Below are positions 8,165-18,546 of a stretch of 64,000 nt of DNA, in pieces (position 1 is the first letter of the stretch; each line of letters opens with the position of its first letter). Both the position numbers and the translations under genes were made by a program. Under the pieces are notes generated by a model. It was not told the origin of the DNA and did no database searches. It saw nothing but the letters and a program-made list of their open reading frames with translations. Source of the DNA: Methanobacterium sp. UBA353 (GTDB taxonomy: Archaea > Methanobacteriota > Methanobacteria > Methanobacteriales > Methanobacteriaceae); the NCBI GenBank assembly GCA_002496805.1, contig DALO01000002.1:124001-188000 (forward strand), written 5' to 3'.

Positions 8165-9019
8165 ATGAAACTTAAAACACTCAATAAAGAGGAACAATCT
8201 GTTGAAACTTTAGAAGAAGAAGTGGATGTGAAAAAACTCCTAAAAATGAAGGGGAAAAAGAAAAACCGCCTTTATGGTAAGAGAGTTGATTCAAAAACAC
8301 AGAAAGGACGTTACATAAAAAGCAAACTTCCCAAAAACTCTTATGGTGATGTTGCAATCGATGCAACACTACGGGCTGCTGCTTTAAGCTCTAAAGGAAA
8401 AATTAAGGTTAAAAGTGAAGATTTGCGTCATAAAATTCGCAAACATGGTGCCAAAGCCTCTATAGTAATGTTAGTGGATATAAGTGGGTCAATGTTTTCG
8501 GATAAAAAAGCTAACAGGCTAAAAGGAATATTAAATAGTGTTATTGAGGATACTAATCGTCATCAGGACAGAATAAGTGTGATAGGATTTAAAGGAGAAG
8601 AGGCAGAGATAATTATTCCCACCACTCGCCGGGCGATATCATTTAGAGAACAAATAGAAAATATCCGAATTGGAGGAACAACTCCACTTGCCGCAGGAAT
8701 GAGAAAAGGCTATGAAATTCTAAAAAAAGAGAAACTAAGAGATGAATTTGTACCTATGTTACTCATACTATCTGATGGCATGCCTAATGTTGCTTTAGAG
8801 GACGGACCTATCAAAGATGCCATTCGTATTGCCGAAAAGATTAAAGAAAAAGAAATTCACACCATTGTAGTAAACTTCGAAAGATCAGTACGTTATGGTC
8901 ATGAAGTGAACATGGAACTTGCACTGGCGGCAGGTGGCCGTTATTATGATTTAGAAGAGTTGAAAGATCCCAGAATGGCGGTCTCAAAAATATTAGATTA
9001 TGAACGTGAAAATCTGTAA
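8165..9019 (+). CDS. ChlD-like von Willebrand A domain protein
   Basis: 284 residues. A lysine-rich N-terminal region (residues 20-80) precedes a VWA domain with a complete MIDAS: DISGS near residue 103, a later GGTTP Thr, and LSDGMPN Asp. It lacks the AAA-like N-terminal half and acidic-proline linker of full-length ChlD, so it is a short D-subunit. It lies 23 bases after the ChlI-like gene and likely forms the ring-binding partner of that ATPase. Metal and tetrapyrrole substrate are not known; a non-chelatase MoxR/VWA-type chaperone role is the alternative. Confidence 0.85.
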   Translation: MKLKTLNKEEQSVETLEEEVDVKKLLKMKGKKKNRLYGKRVDSKTQKGRYIKSKLPKNSYGDVAIDATLRAAALSSKGKIKVKSEDLRHKIRKHGAKASIVMLVDISGSMFSDKKANRLKGILNSVIEDTNRHQDRISVIGFKGEEAEIIIPTTRRAISFREQIENIRIGGTTPLAAGMRKGYEILKKEKLRDEFVPMLLILSDGMPNVALEDGPIKDAIRIAEKIKEKEIHTIVVNFERSVRYGHEVNMELALAAGGRYYDLEELKDPRMAVSKILDYERENL

Positions 9020-9532
9020 CACATTTTCTTTTTCCTGAAATAAAAGGGAAGGGAACGTAATCAAATAAATCACATATTAACCCATTAGACTAAAAACACG
9101 CTTTCTATGACATTTTTTTAAATTATTTCACAAATTTTTATTTTTTAATGTTTTTAATTGGAAGTTTCCAATAATATTAGATTTACAAAGACCTCCTTTA
9201 GATCTTGTCTAAGATAGTGGTTATTATTTGAAAGTGTTTTATTTAATAGAGAATGCAGAAGTTAAGGTTCAGATCTTTAAAAAACCGATATGAATTTAGC
9301 TTACTATATTTATTTTTTTGCTTTTGCCTGTTGTTACGTTTTTTTATTTTTTCATGTATTAAAAAAATAGGAAATATCTAAGGAGGATATTTTAAGTATT
9401 GATCTTGCCTTTTTTAGATAAAAAAAAATAAGAGAATTTACAAATACTTTAAAGATAAAACTATTGTAATAAGAAACTTAAAACTAATATTTCGATTTTT
9501 TTTTCTTACAAGTAGACGAATCGGTGATTTTT
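9020..9532 (+). other. Gene-free AT-rich region before the giant kinase gene
   Basis: About 510 bases without a convincing gene. A perfect 7-bp inverted repeat ATTGGAA-GT-TTCCAAT is at 9157-9172. An AAGGAGGAT at 9380-9388 looks like a ribosome binding site but opens no real frame. A 42-codon hydrophobic frame near 9253-9381 is probably due to base composition. Homopolymer T runs near 9340 and 9497 may act as terminators of the chelatase operon or as promoter elements. Confidence 0.4.
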
Positions 9533-12500
9533 GTGGCAAAACAAAAAATCCTTCTGGTGGAGGACGATGCAATAGAAGCCATGGATATTAAGCGGACCCT
9601 TGAATCATTTGGTTACAAGGTTCCTTTCACTGCTTCACGCGGTGAAGAGGCTGTCGAAAAGGCGCGAAAAGAATTACCTGATCTTATTTTAATGGATATT
9701 ATATTGAAAGGTGAAATGAATGGCATAGAAACAGCTAATAAAATAAAAGAATTAGAAATTCCCATAATTTATTTAACTGCTCATTCTGAAGAGGATGCTG
9801 TTCAAAAAGCAAAATTAACTGGTCCGTATGGCTACTTAATTAAACCATATGATCCTTTTGAACTTAGATATGCTATTGAACTTGCTCTTTATAAAAATCA
9901 GATGGAAAAAAAGTTGAAAGAAAGTGAAAAACGCTACAAATCAATTGTAGAGACGGCAAATGAAGGTATATGGGTTACAGATGCTGATTTCAATATAGAT
10001 TATGTTAACCCAAAAATAACTGAGATGTTGGGTTATACTGCGGAAGAAATGTTAGGAAAACATGTTACATCCTTCCTTTTTGAAGAAGATATTCCAGAAA
10101 GCGAAAAACATATTGAAAAACGAATTAAAGGGCATTCTGAAACTTATGAACGAAGATTTAAACATAAAAATGGTTCTGAAATTTCTACAATTATCTCTGT
10201 GACTGCGTTAATGGATGATAATGGGGATTTTGTCGGTTCTTTTGCCATGTTCACAGATATTACTCATCGTAAAAAAATGGAAAAAGCGCTTAAAAATAGG
10301 GAAAGTCAATTAAATGCCATAATTGATGGTTCTCCCGTTCCACAATTTGTAATAGATACAAATCATCGTGTAATGTATTGGAACCTAGCAATGGCAGATA
10401 TTAGTGGAATCTCACCCGAAGAAATAATTGGAACTTGCAACCATTGGAGGGCATTTTATAATGAAAAAAGACCTTGTTTAGCTGATCTAGTTGTCCAAGG
10501 AAATTTAGATAATCTAAATAAGTTTTATCCCGATAAATATAAAGAATCTGAACCTTTAAAAGATGCATATGAAATTGAAGATTTCTTCCCTCACTTGGGT
10601 GACGGAAAATGGTTACACCTCACTGCTGCTGCAATCAAAGATTCTAAAGGAGAAATCATTGGATCTTTAGAAACTCTCAATGATATTACTGATCGTAAAA
10701 TGGCTGAAAAATCTGCAATAGATCAATATCGTTTCCTACAATATTTGATAGACACCATACCTTATCCTGTATTTTATAAAGACATAAATTATGTATATAT
10801 GGGTTGTAATAAACCATTTGAAGAGTTAATGGGGTTGTCTAAGGATGAAATTGTTGGAAAAACAGTTTATGATATCATTCCAAAGGATTTAGCTGATAAA
10901 TTTCATAAAAAGGATAAAGAACTATTTCACAATCCACGTTCACAGTTTTATGAGGAATATATTCCAGATGCCAACGGCACCATGCATTTAATACTGAATA
11001 ATAAAACCACATTTCAAGATGAAAAAGGCCAAGTTGCCGGTCTAATTGGAATAATGGTGGATATAACTGAACGCAAAAAAACTGAAAATGCGTTGAAAGA
11101 AAGCGAAGAAAAGTTTCGTGTGTTAGCAGATAATGCTCCCATATCTATTATTGTCTACCAAATGGATAAAGTGGTCTATGCCAATGATTTTGCAGTACAG
11201 ATGAGCGGATACCGTAAAGAAGAATTGTACACAATGAATGTGTGGGATAATTTCTATCTTGATGATCAAAAATTGATGATGAAAAAGGGAGAGGCCAGAC
11301 TACGAGGAGAAAAAGTTCCTAACAGATATGAAGTTAGATTTATAACAAAATCTGGTGATGTTCGTAACATTGACCTTTCAGCAGGGTCTATCATCTACGA
11401 TGGCCAACCAGCAAGTTTGATAACGTTAACAGATATCACTGAACGTAAAAATGCGGAGAGGGACCTTCACATTAGCCAATTTTCTATTGATAATGCTTCT
11501 GATGAAATTTACTGGGTAGATATGGAAGCTAGTTTTATTTATGCAAACAAATCTGCTTGTGAGTCCTTAGGTTTTTCAAAGGAGGAAATTTTATCTCGGA
11601 AGGTTTTTGATATTGATCCTAATATCAATCAGGAAAAATGGGAAGATGTTGTTAAAAAATTGCGTGTCAAAGGTTCTGTTACTTTTGAATCTCATCATAA
11701 GAATAAAGATGGGCGGATTTTCCCAGTAGAGATTACAATAAATTACATGAATTTTCATGGAAAAGAGATTATTTATGCATTTTCTAGGGATATTTCAGAA
11801 CGTGAAAAAGCTCTAAAATCTTTAAAAGATAGTGAAAGTAAGTTCAGAGCATTCACTGAAAATTCATTGGATACTATCATGCTTTTTGATTCAGATTTAA
11901 AGCATTTGTATGTTAACCCCAATACAGAAAAAGTGACAGGGATTCCAGTTGAGGATTTTATAGGTAAAACCCATAAAGAACTTAAATTTCCTCAAGATAT
12001 GGTTGATTTATGGGATGAAGCATTGCAGAATGTTTTTGAAACAGGTGAAAATGGAAGGATTGAATTTGAACTTCCTTCAGGAGTATGGATAGATTGGTTA
12101 ATGATTCCTTTACTTTCTGATGATGGAAAAGTTTCTTCAGTCATAACTTCAGCCAGAGATATAACTGAACGTAAAATAATGGAAGAAACCCTGAAAAATT
12201 CTGAAGCAGAGTACAAAGCAATTTTTGAGGGGGGTAAAAGTGCCGTAGTTCTCTATAATGTAATAAACGATGGTTCTAATTTCGTCTTCAAAGATCTCAA
12301 TCGATCGGCAGAACTTATAGAACAGATTAAGCGAGAAAATGTTATTGGTAAAAAAATCACTGATGTTTTTCCAAATATTAAAGATTTCGGACTTTTTGAG
12401 ATATTCCAGAGGGTTTGGAAAACAGGCAAACCAGAAAGATACCCAGTTAACCTATATCAGGATGAAAGAATTAAAGGTTGGAGGGAAAATTACATATACA

Positions 12501-14632
12501 AACTTCCGTCAGGGGATATGGTGGCAGTTTATGATGATTTAACTGAAATAATACAGTATGAAGAAGAACTTGAGAAAAATCAGGTTCGATTGAAAAGTAT
12601 GGTTAGAATACTTCAGTATAAGGCAGAATCTGTTCAGGATCTACTGGATTATGCTCTTAACGAGGCAATAATTTTGAGTGATAGTAAAATAGGATATATC
12701 TATCGTTACTATGCTGATAAGGAACAATTCATCCTTAACACTTGGTCTGAAGGGGAAATGGATGAATGCACTATAACTGACAAACAAATAGTTTGTGATT
12801 TGGATAAAACAGGCATATGGGGAGATGTAGTACGCCAAGGAAAACCCATCATTTTAAACGATTATCAAGCAGAACACACTCTTAAAAATTGTTATCCTGA
12901 AGGGCATGCATCTTTATATAAATATATGACAATACCCCTTTTTTCAAGAGACAAAATTGTAGCTGTGGTGGGTGTTGCCAATAAAGAAACTGATTACAAT
13001 GAAACAGACGTTCTACAACTCGAACTTCTAATGGATGGTGTCTGGAAGATCGTGGATACGAAAGAGGCAGAAAAAGCTTTAAAAACGTCTGAAAAAAGAT
13101 ATAAAGCTATTTTTGAAAACACTGGAACTGCCATGGCTATTAGTGATGGAAACATGATTTTATCATTGGTTAATGACGGATTTACAGATCTTACGGGTTA
13201 TTTTAAAGAAGAAATTGAAAATAAGATGTATTTGACTGAATTTTTTGTAAAAGAAGAACTTCCGAGAATTGAGGAATATCATCGGCTACGTAGAATTGAC
13301 CTTGATGCAGCCCCTAGAATTTATGAAACTATTCTAAAAGATAGAGATGGAACTCTTAAAGATGTGTATATGACTGTGATTTTGCTCCCAGAAACTAATA
13401 ATACCTTGATTTCGGTAACAGATATAACTGAAAAGAAACAATCACGTATTGAATTGGAAAGAGAGTTAAAAATTGACCAGGCTCTTGCAAAAATTTATGT
13501 TCCTTTAATTTCACCACTCACCACCATCCAAGATATTTCAGAAGTTATTTTAGATGAGGCATTATCGCTTTCTGGGAGCCAACACGGGTTTGTGGCCATA
13601 ATTGATCCTGAAAATAAGGATATGGTTAATCAAACCCATAGTAAAAAGATGCCTCTGGTTGTTCCTGACAATGTAAAAATTCCGGAGGAAATAAGATTCC
13701 CAATTGGTTCTGATGGTCGTTATCATGGTTTATTCGGCCACTGTTTAAATACTAAAAAAGCTTTTCACGACAACAAAGCTGAAAAACACCATTCAATATC
13801 AGGTGCACCGGCAAATTATTGGAGTATTGAAAAAATCCTGTGTGTTCCTGTAGTGATAGGTGAAGAACTCGTAGGTGAATTAGCACTGGCGAATCCCCCT
13901 GGAAAAAATTATTCTGATAAAGATCTATTAGCAGTTAAGAGAATAGCTGATTTTTTTGCCTTGGCTATTCAACGTAAACAATATGAAGAGCAGATCAACA
14001 AATCCCTCAATGAAAAAAAGTTACTCCTTCGAGAAATACACCACCGTGTCAAGAATAATATGCAGATAATTTCCAGCATTTTAAACCTCCAATCATTTAC
14101 ATTAAAGGATCCTAACTTGCGCGATGTATTAAAACAGAACCAAAACCGCATTAGATCCATGGCCATGATACACGAAAAACTTTACCAGTCTCAAAATTTA
14201 GTGGAAATTGATTTCAGCGAATATTTACGAGGTTTAACTACTGATGTTTTTTATAATTATTCTGATAAAACTAAAATCGAAGTGGATTTAGATTTAGATG
14301 AAAATATAATGCTGAATATAGAAACATCCATTCCCTGTGGATTGATTTATACAGAATTACTTTCTAATGCTTTAAAACATGCATTTCTTGGTTTTAAAGA
14401 AGGTAAGGTTAGTGTAATGTTAAAGAAAGTTGATGATCATATAATTCTCAAGGTAAGTGACAATGGTATTGGTTTGCCCGAAGACGTGGATTTCCGTGAA
14501 GCTAGTTCTCTGGGGCTTCAATTAATTACTAGCTTGGTTAAACAGATAGAAGGAACTATAGAACTTGACGAAAATCAGGGGACTTCATTCACCATCAAAT
14601 TCCAGGAACTTAAATATAAGGATCGAATTTAA
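9533..14632 (+). CDS. Giant multi-PAS/GAF sensor histidine kinase with N-terminal receiver
   Basis: 1,699 residues from GTG 9533 (GGTGAT just upstream). Order: receiver domain 1-120 (acidic pocket EDD 10-12, phosphoacceptor Asp55, Lys in LIKPYDP); PAS domains starting near 130, 256, 400, 523, 643, 767 and 890; GAF near 1020-1175; an eighth PAS near 1187; a second GAF near 1317-1480; HisKA_2 with H-box REIHHRVKNNMQ near 1500; and HATPase with the N-box SNALKHAF and G-box SDNGIGLP to the end. No membrane helix, so it is a cytosolic sensor. The PAS ends repeat DITERK. The receiver makes it both a phosphorelay input and a kinase. Signals are unknown; PAS/GAF ligands in methanogens may include haem or flavin. 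Confidence 0.93.
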   Translation: MAKQKILLVEDDAIEAMDIKRTLESFGYKVPFTASRGEEAVEKARKELPDLILMDIILKGEMNGIETANKIKELEIPIIYLTAHSEEDAVQKAKLTGPYGYLIKPYDPFELRYAIELALYKNQMEKKLKESEKRYKSIVETANEGIWVTDADFNIDYVNPKITEMLGYTAEEMLGKHVTSFLFEEDIPESEKHIEKRIKGHSETYERRFKHKNGSEISTIISVTALMDDNGDFVGSFAMFTDITHRKKMEKALKNRESQLNAIIDGSPVPQFVIDTNHRVMYWNLAMADISGISPEEIIGTCNHWRAFYNEKRPCLADLVVQGNLDNLNKFYPDKYKESEPLKDAYEIEDFFPHLGDGKWLHLTAAAIKDSKGEIIGSLETLNDITDRKMAEKSAIDQYRFLQYLIDTIPYPVFYKDINYVYMGCNKPFEELMGLSKDEIVGKTVYDIIPKDLADKFHKKDKELFHNPRSQFYEEYIPDANGTMHLILNNKTTFQDEKGQVAGLIGIMVDITERKKTENALKESEEKFRVLADNAPISIIVYQMDKVVYANDFAVQMSGYRKEELYTMNVWDNFYLDDQKLMMKKGEARLRGEKVPNRYEVRFITKSGDVRNIDLSAGSIIYDGQPASLITLTDITERKNAERDLHISQFSIDNASDEIYWVDMEASFIYANKSACESLGFSKEEILSRKVFDIDPNINQEKWEDVVKKLRVKGSVTFESHHKNKDGRIFPVEITINYMNFHGKEIIYAFSRDISEREKALKSLKDSESKFRAFTENSLDTIMLFDSDLKHLYVNPNTEKVTGIPVEDFIGKTHKELKFPQDMVDLWDEALQNVFETGENGRIEFELPSGVWIDWLMIPLLSDDGKVSSVITSARDITERKIMEETLKNSEAEYKAIFEGGKSAVVLYNVINDGSNFVFKDLNRSAELIEQIKRENVIGKKITDVFPNIKDFGLFEIFQRVWKTGKPERYPVNLYQDERIKGWRENYIYKLPSGDMVAVYDDLTEIIQYEEELEKNQVRLKSMVRILQYKAESVQDLLDYALNEAIILSDSKIGYIYRYYADKEQFILNTWSEGEMDECTITDKQIVCDLDKTGIWGDVVRQGKPIILNDYQAEHTLKNCYPEGHASLYKYMTIPLFSRDKIVAVVGVANKETDYNETDVLQLELLMDGVWKIVDTKEAEKALKTSEKRYKAIFENTGTAMAISDGNMILSLVNDGFTDLTGYFKEEIENKMYLTEFFVKEELPRIEEYHRLRRIDLDAAPRIYETILKDRDGTLKDVYMTVILLPETNNTLISVTDITEKKQSRIELERELKIDQALAKIYVPLISPLTTIQDISEVILDEALSLSGSQHGFVAIIDPENKDMVNQTHSKKMPLVVPDNVKIPEEIRFPIGSDGRYHGLFGHCLNTKKAFHDNKAEKHHSISGAPANYWSIEKILCVPVVIGEELVGELALANPPGKNYSDKDLLAVKRIADFFALAIQRKQYEEQINKSLNEKKLLLREIHHRVKNNMQIISSILNLQSFTLKDPNLRDVLKQNQNRIRSMAMIHEKLYQSQNLVEIDFSEYLRGLTTDVFYNYSDKTKIEVDLDLDENIMLNIETSIPCGLIYTELLSNALKHAFLGFKEGKVSVMLKKVDDHIILKVSDNGIGLPEDVDFREASSLGLQLITSLVKQIEGTIELDENQGTSFTIKFQELKYKDRI

Positions 14633-14814
14633 TTAATAATAGTATTTTTTTTGCAAGTTGTTTCTTCGAGGATTATTAGCATATTTCTAATAATGTACAC
14701 AAAAAAAATCCCTTATTTTGATGGAAACAAAATTTTAACTGGACTTGATTTCTGATTTTGCATACTCCTTCAAATATTACATTGATAAACTTGTAAATGA
14801 TCTTTTTTTTTACG

Positions 14815-15204
14815 TTATATCTAAGTTGAAGTCGGCAGCAGAATTTCAGTGATAAAAACTAGAGATATTTAGACATTACCATAAACCCAGTTATTCAACG
14901 CAGACTTATCATTAATGAACTGGTTACATAGTATCAAATACACTTTTTCCAAATGGACGTAAAGGAAAGGTGGCAATTGAATTTGGAAAAAATGGCGAAG
15001 AATTTTTCTTAAAAGTGGCTGATAATAGTTTTAAAATGCTTGAAAAAGTTAAATTTGATTTTTTCACAAACATTTGGACTTCAACTTCTAAAAAAAAACC
15101 TTGTTCAACGATTAAATGGAATGATTACTTCTGAAGTAAACCATGGAACCATACATTACATTTCATTTAAGGGATTAATGGATATAGGATCGGATGTGCA
15201 CTGA
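14815..15204 (+). pseudogene. Remnant of a histidine kinase HATPase domain
   Basis: Three frames together spell a decayed kinase C-terminus. Frame one gives RYLDITINPVIQRRLIINELVT before a stop; after a frameshift comes NGRKGKVAIEFGKNGEEFF and LKVADN (the start of the G-box) and then nonsense; a third frame gives GMITSEVNHGTIHYISFKG to TGA 15204. These match in order the HATPase of HisKA_2-type kinases like the gene immediately upstream, but differ enough to be a separate paralogue. The 5' sensor part is missing. It is most likely the relic of a second kinase gene. Confidence 0.75.
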
Positions 15205-15381
15205 TAAATAAAAAAAAAGATTGATATACTAATTTTTTCAAAATATTTTTGTTAAAAGAATAAATACATGTTTTATTAAGAATAGTATTTTGTGGTTATC
15301 ATATTTTTTTTTAAAAAAAATTTAATGAAATACCACTAATAATCAAATGAATTACTAGTAAAATATATAAATATTGATTTA

Positions 15382-15897
<516 letters not shown>

Positions 15898-15900
15898 GTA

Positions 15901-16047
15901 ATGGCTAGATTTGAAGAAGCAGAAAATAGAATATTCAAGATCAAAATTTGTCTCAAATGTAATGCTCGAAACCCACCAACGGCTAAGGCATGCCGTAAAT
16001 GCGGATATAAAGGCTTAAGATTCAAGGCCAAAGAGCCGAGAGGATAA
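15901..16047 (+). CDS. rpl40e: 50S ribosomal protein L40e
   Basis: 48 residues, MARFEEAENRIFKIKIC then a zinc finger: C-x2-C (CLKC) and C-x2-C (CRKC) 14 residues apart, with a basic end RFKAKEPRG. This is the full length and pattern of archaeal L40e, which in eukaryotes is fused to ubiquitin. GGAGG lies 4-8 bases before the ATG, overlapping the end of tsr3. A hairpin terminator follows. Confidence 0.97.
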   Translation: MARFEEAENRIFKIKICLKCNARNPPTAKACRKCGYKGLRFKAKEPRG

Positions 16048-16064
16048 AAAAAATTTATTTACTA

Positions 16065-16110
16065 TCCCTGGATTTATCCATGGGATTTGAAATCTTTTTT
16101 CATTTTTTTT
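16065..16110 (+). terminator. Hairpin plus T-tract after tsr3-rpl40e
   Basis: TCCCTGGA and TCCATGGGA arms (one bulged T) around a short TTTA loop form a stem at 16065-16089. T-rich runs at 16094-16100 and 16103-16110 follow. This looks like an intrinsic-type terminator in an archaeal setting. Confidence 0.65.
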
Positions 16111-16206
16111 CTTGTTAATTAGTAACATTTTGATAAAAAAAAATTTCGTCATAATCATTGATACTAATTTAAAATACATTTAACGTTAATATAATGGTGT
16201 GATCGG

Positions 16207-16944
16207 ATGAAAGTGGAAGAATATCTAAAAGAATCACTAAAAAATGGGAAAGTTCATCTCACCCTTTTGGATCCAGAGGATCAAAATCCTCAAGAAGCCC
16301 TGAAAATGGCTTCTGAAGCTGTTGCCGGCGGTACAAATGGGATCATGTTAGGAGGATCCACCACTGACTCTCAAGAACTTGATAAAACAGCTAAACTTCT
16401 TAAAAATAATTTAAAAGTTCCTATTATTCTCTTTCCTGGAAACACGACTGGTGTTTCTGCAAACGCAGATGCAATATTTTTCATGAGTCTTCTTAATTCA
16501 AATAATCCATACTGGATTATTGGTGCCCAAGCATTGGGTGCTCCTAAAGTAAAAAAAATTGGAATAGAAGCCATTCCCATGGGATATGTCATTGTAGAAC
16601 CTGGTGAAACTGCAGGATGGGTGGGAGATGCCAAGTTAATCCCCCGCAAAAAGCCAGACATTGCGGTTGCTTATGCATTGGCAGCTGAATATTTGGGCAT
16701 GAGACTATTCTATTTAGAAGCAGGCTCTGGGGCTGAGGATATAATTCCCGAAACGATGATTCAGAAAGTTAAAATGCTCACTAATCACATTGTAGTGGTG
16801 GGTGGGGGTATTAGAACTGGAAAAGCAGCTAAAAAAGCATCTCAGGCTGGTGCAGACATCATTGTGACGGGAACAGTTGTGGAAAATACTTCAAATATTA
16901 AAGAAAAGATTTCTGAGATTGTGGAAGCAATTAATTCCATTTAA
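16207..16944 (+). CDS. Geranylgeranylglyceryl phosphate synthase
   Basis: 245 residues, a TIM barrel of the PcrB/GGGPS family. Motifs: TLLDPEDQNP near residue 20, GGTNGIMLGGSTTDS, LFPGNTTGVS, YVIVEPGETAGWVGDA, YLEAGSGA, and the phosphate-binding VVGGGIRTGKAA. It joins geranylgeranyl diphosphate to sn-glycerol-1-phosphate, the first committed step of archaeal ether lipids. Its length and the GETAGW segment fit group II enzymes. It is transcribed from its own promoter, about 100 bases after the preceding terminator. Confidence 0.95.
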   Translation: MKVEEYLKESLKNGKVHLTLLDPEDQNPQEALKMASEAVAGGTNGIMLGGSTTDSQELDKTAKLLKNNLKVPIILFPGNTTGVSANADAIFFMSLLNSNNPYWIIGAQALGAPKVKKIGIEAIPMGYVIVEPGETAGWVGDAKLIPRKKPDIAVAYALAAEYLGMRLFYLEAGSGAEDIIPETMIQKVKMLTNHIVVVGGGIRTGKAAKKASQAGADIIVTGTVVENTSNIKEKISEIVEAINSI

Positions 16945-17057
16945 CTGATATTTTTGCCGTGATCATTTCACCTGTTTCAAAATCCACATATCGAAAAATT
17001 TTATTCATTAATAAATTATAAACTCATATAGATGTCTAAACTCATGAGGTGAAAAAT

Positions 17058-17735
17058 ATGTGCGAGTCAAATGGATACGATATAATATCAAGCAAATTAA
17101 AGGAGCATTTGGGCCTTGTAAGATCACCAGTTGCCATAAAATTCGTTTTAAGAGAAGAAGATATTCCTGAAGGAATTCCTAAAACCGAAGAAAAAATGCG
17201 ACACTGTGAACTGGTGCTTAAAGCAAGTGGAGGGGATACTTTTTATGCTACAGCAGAAGAACAGATGTGTAAAGGAGGTTCATCTGCCCTTGGCCTCGAA
17301 GAACCACCTGAAAAGGTTAAAACTGGTGAATTCTATTTTGGGTTAGGAAGATTCTCTAGTGTAGGATCAGCTAAAAAAACTATGGAATCAATACCAAAAA
17401 TAGATAAAATTATGTATGCTTTGGTTTATGCACCTCTGGAGAATGCAAGCTTCGATCCAGATGTTATTGTAATCTTCGCAAATCCTAAACAAGCTATGAT
17501 ATTATCTCAAGCTCTTGTTTACACTATGGGTGGAAGGATGGAAGTTGATTTTGCAGGAATTCAGTCAATATGTGCTGATGCAGTTGCCGGACCATTCACA
17601 CGGCGCCGACCCAATATTACTTTAGGATGCAGTGGGTCCCGTGAATATGCTGATGTGAAAGATGATGAGGTTATCATTGGCCTTAATGGAGAAAATATTG
17701 GCTGTGTGGTTAATGCACTGGAGAATATGAGTTAA
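17058..17735 (+). CDS. DUF169 family protein
   Basis: 225 residues. Family marks are HLGLVRSPVAIKFV at the start, CELVLKASGGDTFYAT, EQMCKGGSSALGL, PDVIVIFANPKQAM, GIQSICADAVAGPF and LGCSGSREYADVKDDEVIIGL. Several conserved cysteines suggest metal or thiol chemistry. Members occur in anaerobes and methanogens, with no proven function. ATG 17058 has GAGGTGA 6 bases upstream and is preferred to GTG 17049. Cytosolic. Confidence 0.88.
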   Translation: MCESNGYDIISSKLKEHLGLVRSPVAIKFVLREEDIPEGIPKTEEKMRHCELVLKASGGDTFYATAEEQMCKGGSSALGLEEPPEKVKTGEFYFGLGRFSSVGSAKKTMESIPKIDKIMYALVYAPLENASFDPDVIVIFANPKQAMILSQALVYTMGGRMEVDFAGIQSICADAVAGPFTRRRPNITLGCSGSREYADVKDDEVIIGLNGENIGCVVNALENMS

Positions 17736-17826
17736 AATCATATTTTCCTCATTTTTTTTCCCAAATTTCTCATTTTCCCGATTTAATGGGGGATATATTC
17801 CGAAATCTAGATGTTACGTTTTAAAT

Positions 17827-18501
17827 TTATTTATTCTCATTCCAATGCCTTAAAACATCCAGATAATCGTTGTAACGATTAATATTTATTAATTCTAATT
17901 TATTTTGTTCCTGTACTCCATAAAAAGAAACATCATTAGCAACCATCCTCCTTAAGATGGGATTCAGATTATCCTCTTCTCCTTCTAGATACTGTTCTAG
18001 CAGAGAAGAATGGCATGCGAAGGGCATTCCCAATCCATGGGCACTGTCTAATGGACCAGTTTTTCCACGAGCAAGAATAATAACAGTATTTTCTGGTTCA
18101 GGACTGTTTAAGAGACGATCAATGAGATTTTGCATGGTTTTTTTGGTAACTGTTGGCTGATCCCCTGCTAAACATAGGCAATAATCATATTTTGCATTTA
18201 AAACCCCATTTAAAAGCGTTTGGGATAATTCAACATCCACATCAGGGTTTTCTATGATTTTAAGTCGAGAATCATTTATTACCTCTAATGAAGGATATAA
18301 CTCATCCATAAAATGCCCTAATACGACAATACATTCGTTTAAATCAGTTTCAAGTGCTTTTTTAACCGTGCATGTTAGAATAGGTGCATTATTAATTTTT
18401 AAAAGGAGTTTGTGTTCAATTTTCTTTCCCTTATTGCGAAAATCTTCTCGCATCCTTCTGTTTTTACCTGCTGCAGTTATAATACAAGATATACCTTTCA
18501 T
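17827..18501 (-). CDS. MobA-like nucleotidyltransferase in a Mur-ligase operon
   Basis: 224 residues. The GT-A nucleotidyltransferase start is present as CIITAAGKNRRM (the NTP-binding loop) and a later Lys (KLLLKIN); LCLAGDQPTV supplies the metal-binding Asp, and GPLDSAHGLGMPFAC matches the MobA/MocA substrate loop. It resembles MobA-like NTP transferases rather than classical GlmU. It is the last gene of a minus-strand set: Mur ligase, exported protein, then this. That context suggests it activates a cell-wall building block with a nucleotide. A molybdenum cofactor role (MobA) is the alternative, but no molybdopterin genes are near. Start 18501 has AGGAG 10 bases upstream. Confidence 0.82.
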   Translation of the reverse strand: MKGISCIITAAGKNRRMREDFRNKGKKIEHKLLLKINNAPILTCTVKKALETDLNECIVVLGHFMDELYPSLEVINDSRLKIIENPDVDVELSQTLLNGVLNAKYDYCLCLAGDQPTVTKKTMQNLIDRLLNSPEPENTVIILARGKTGPLDSAHGLGMPFACHSSLLEQYLEGEEDNLNPILRRMVANDVSFYGVQEQNKLELININRYNDYLDVLRHWNENK

Positions 18502-18546
18502 AGGCTGCATACTCCTGATAAAAAAAAATCGAAATGAGGGGATAGG

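Noticed and set aside
9253..9381. 42-codon hydrophobic small membrane protein
   Set aside because: No ribosome binding site and T-rich sequence naturally gives Phe/Leu runs.
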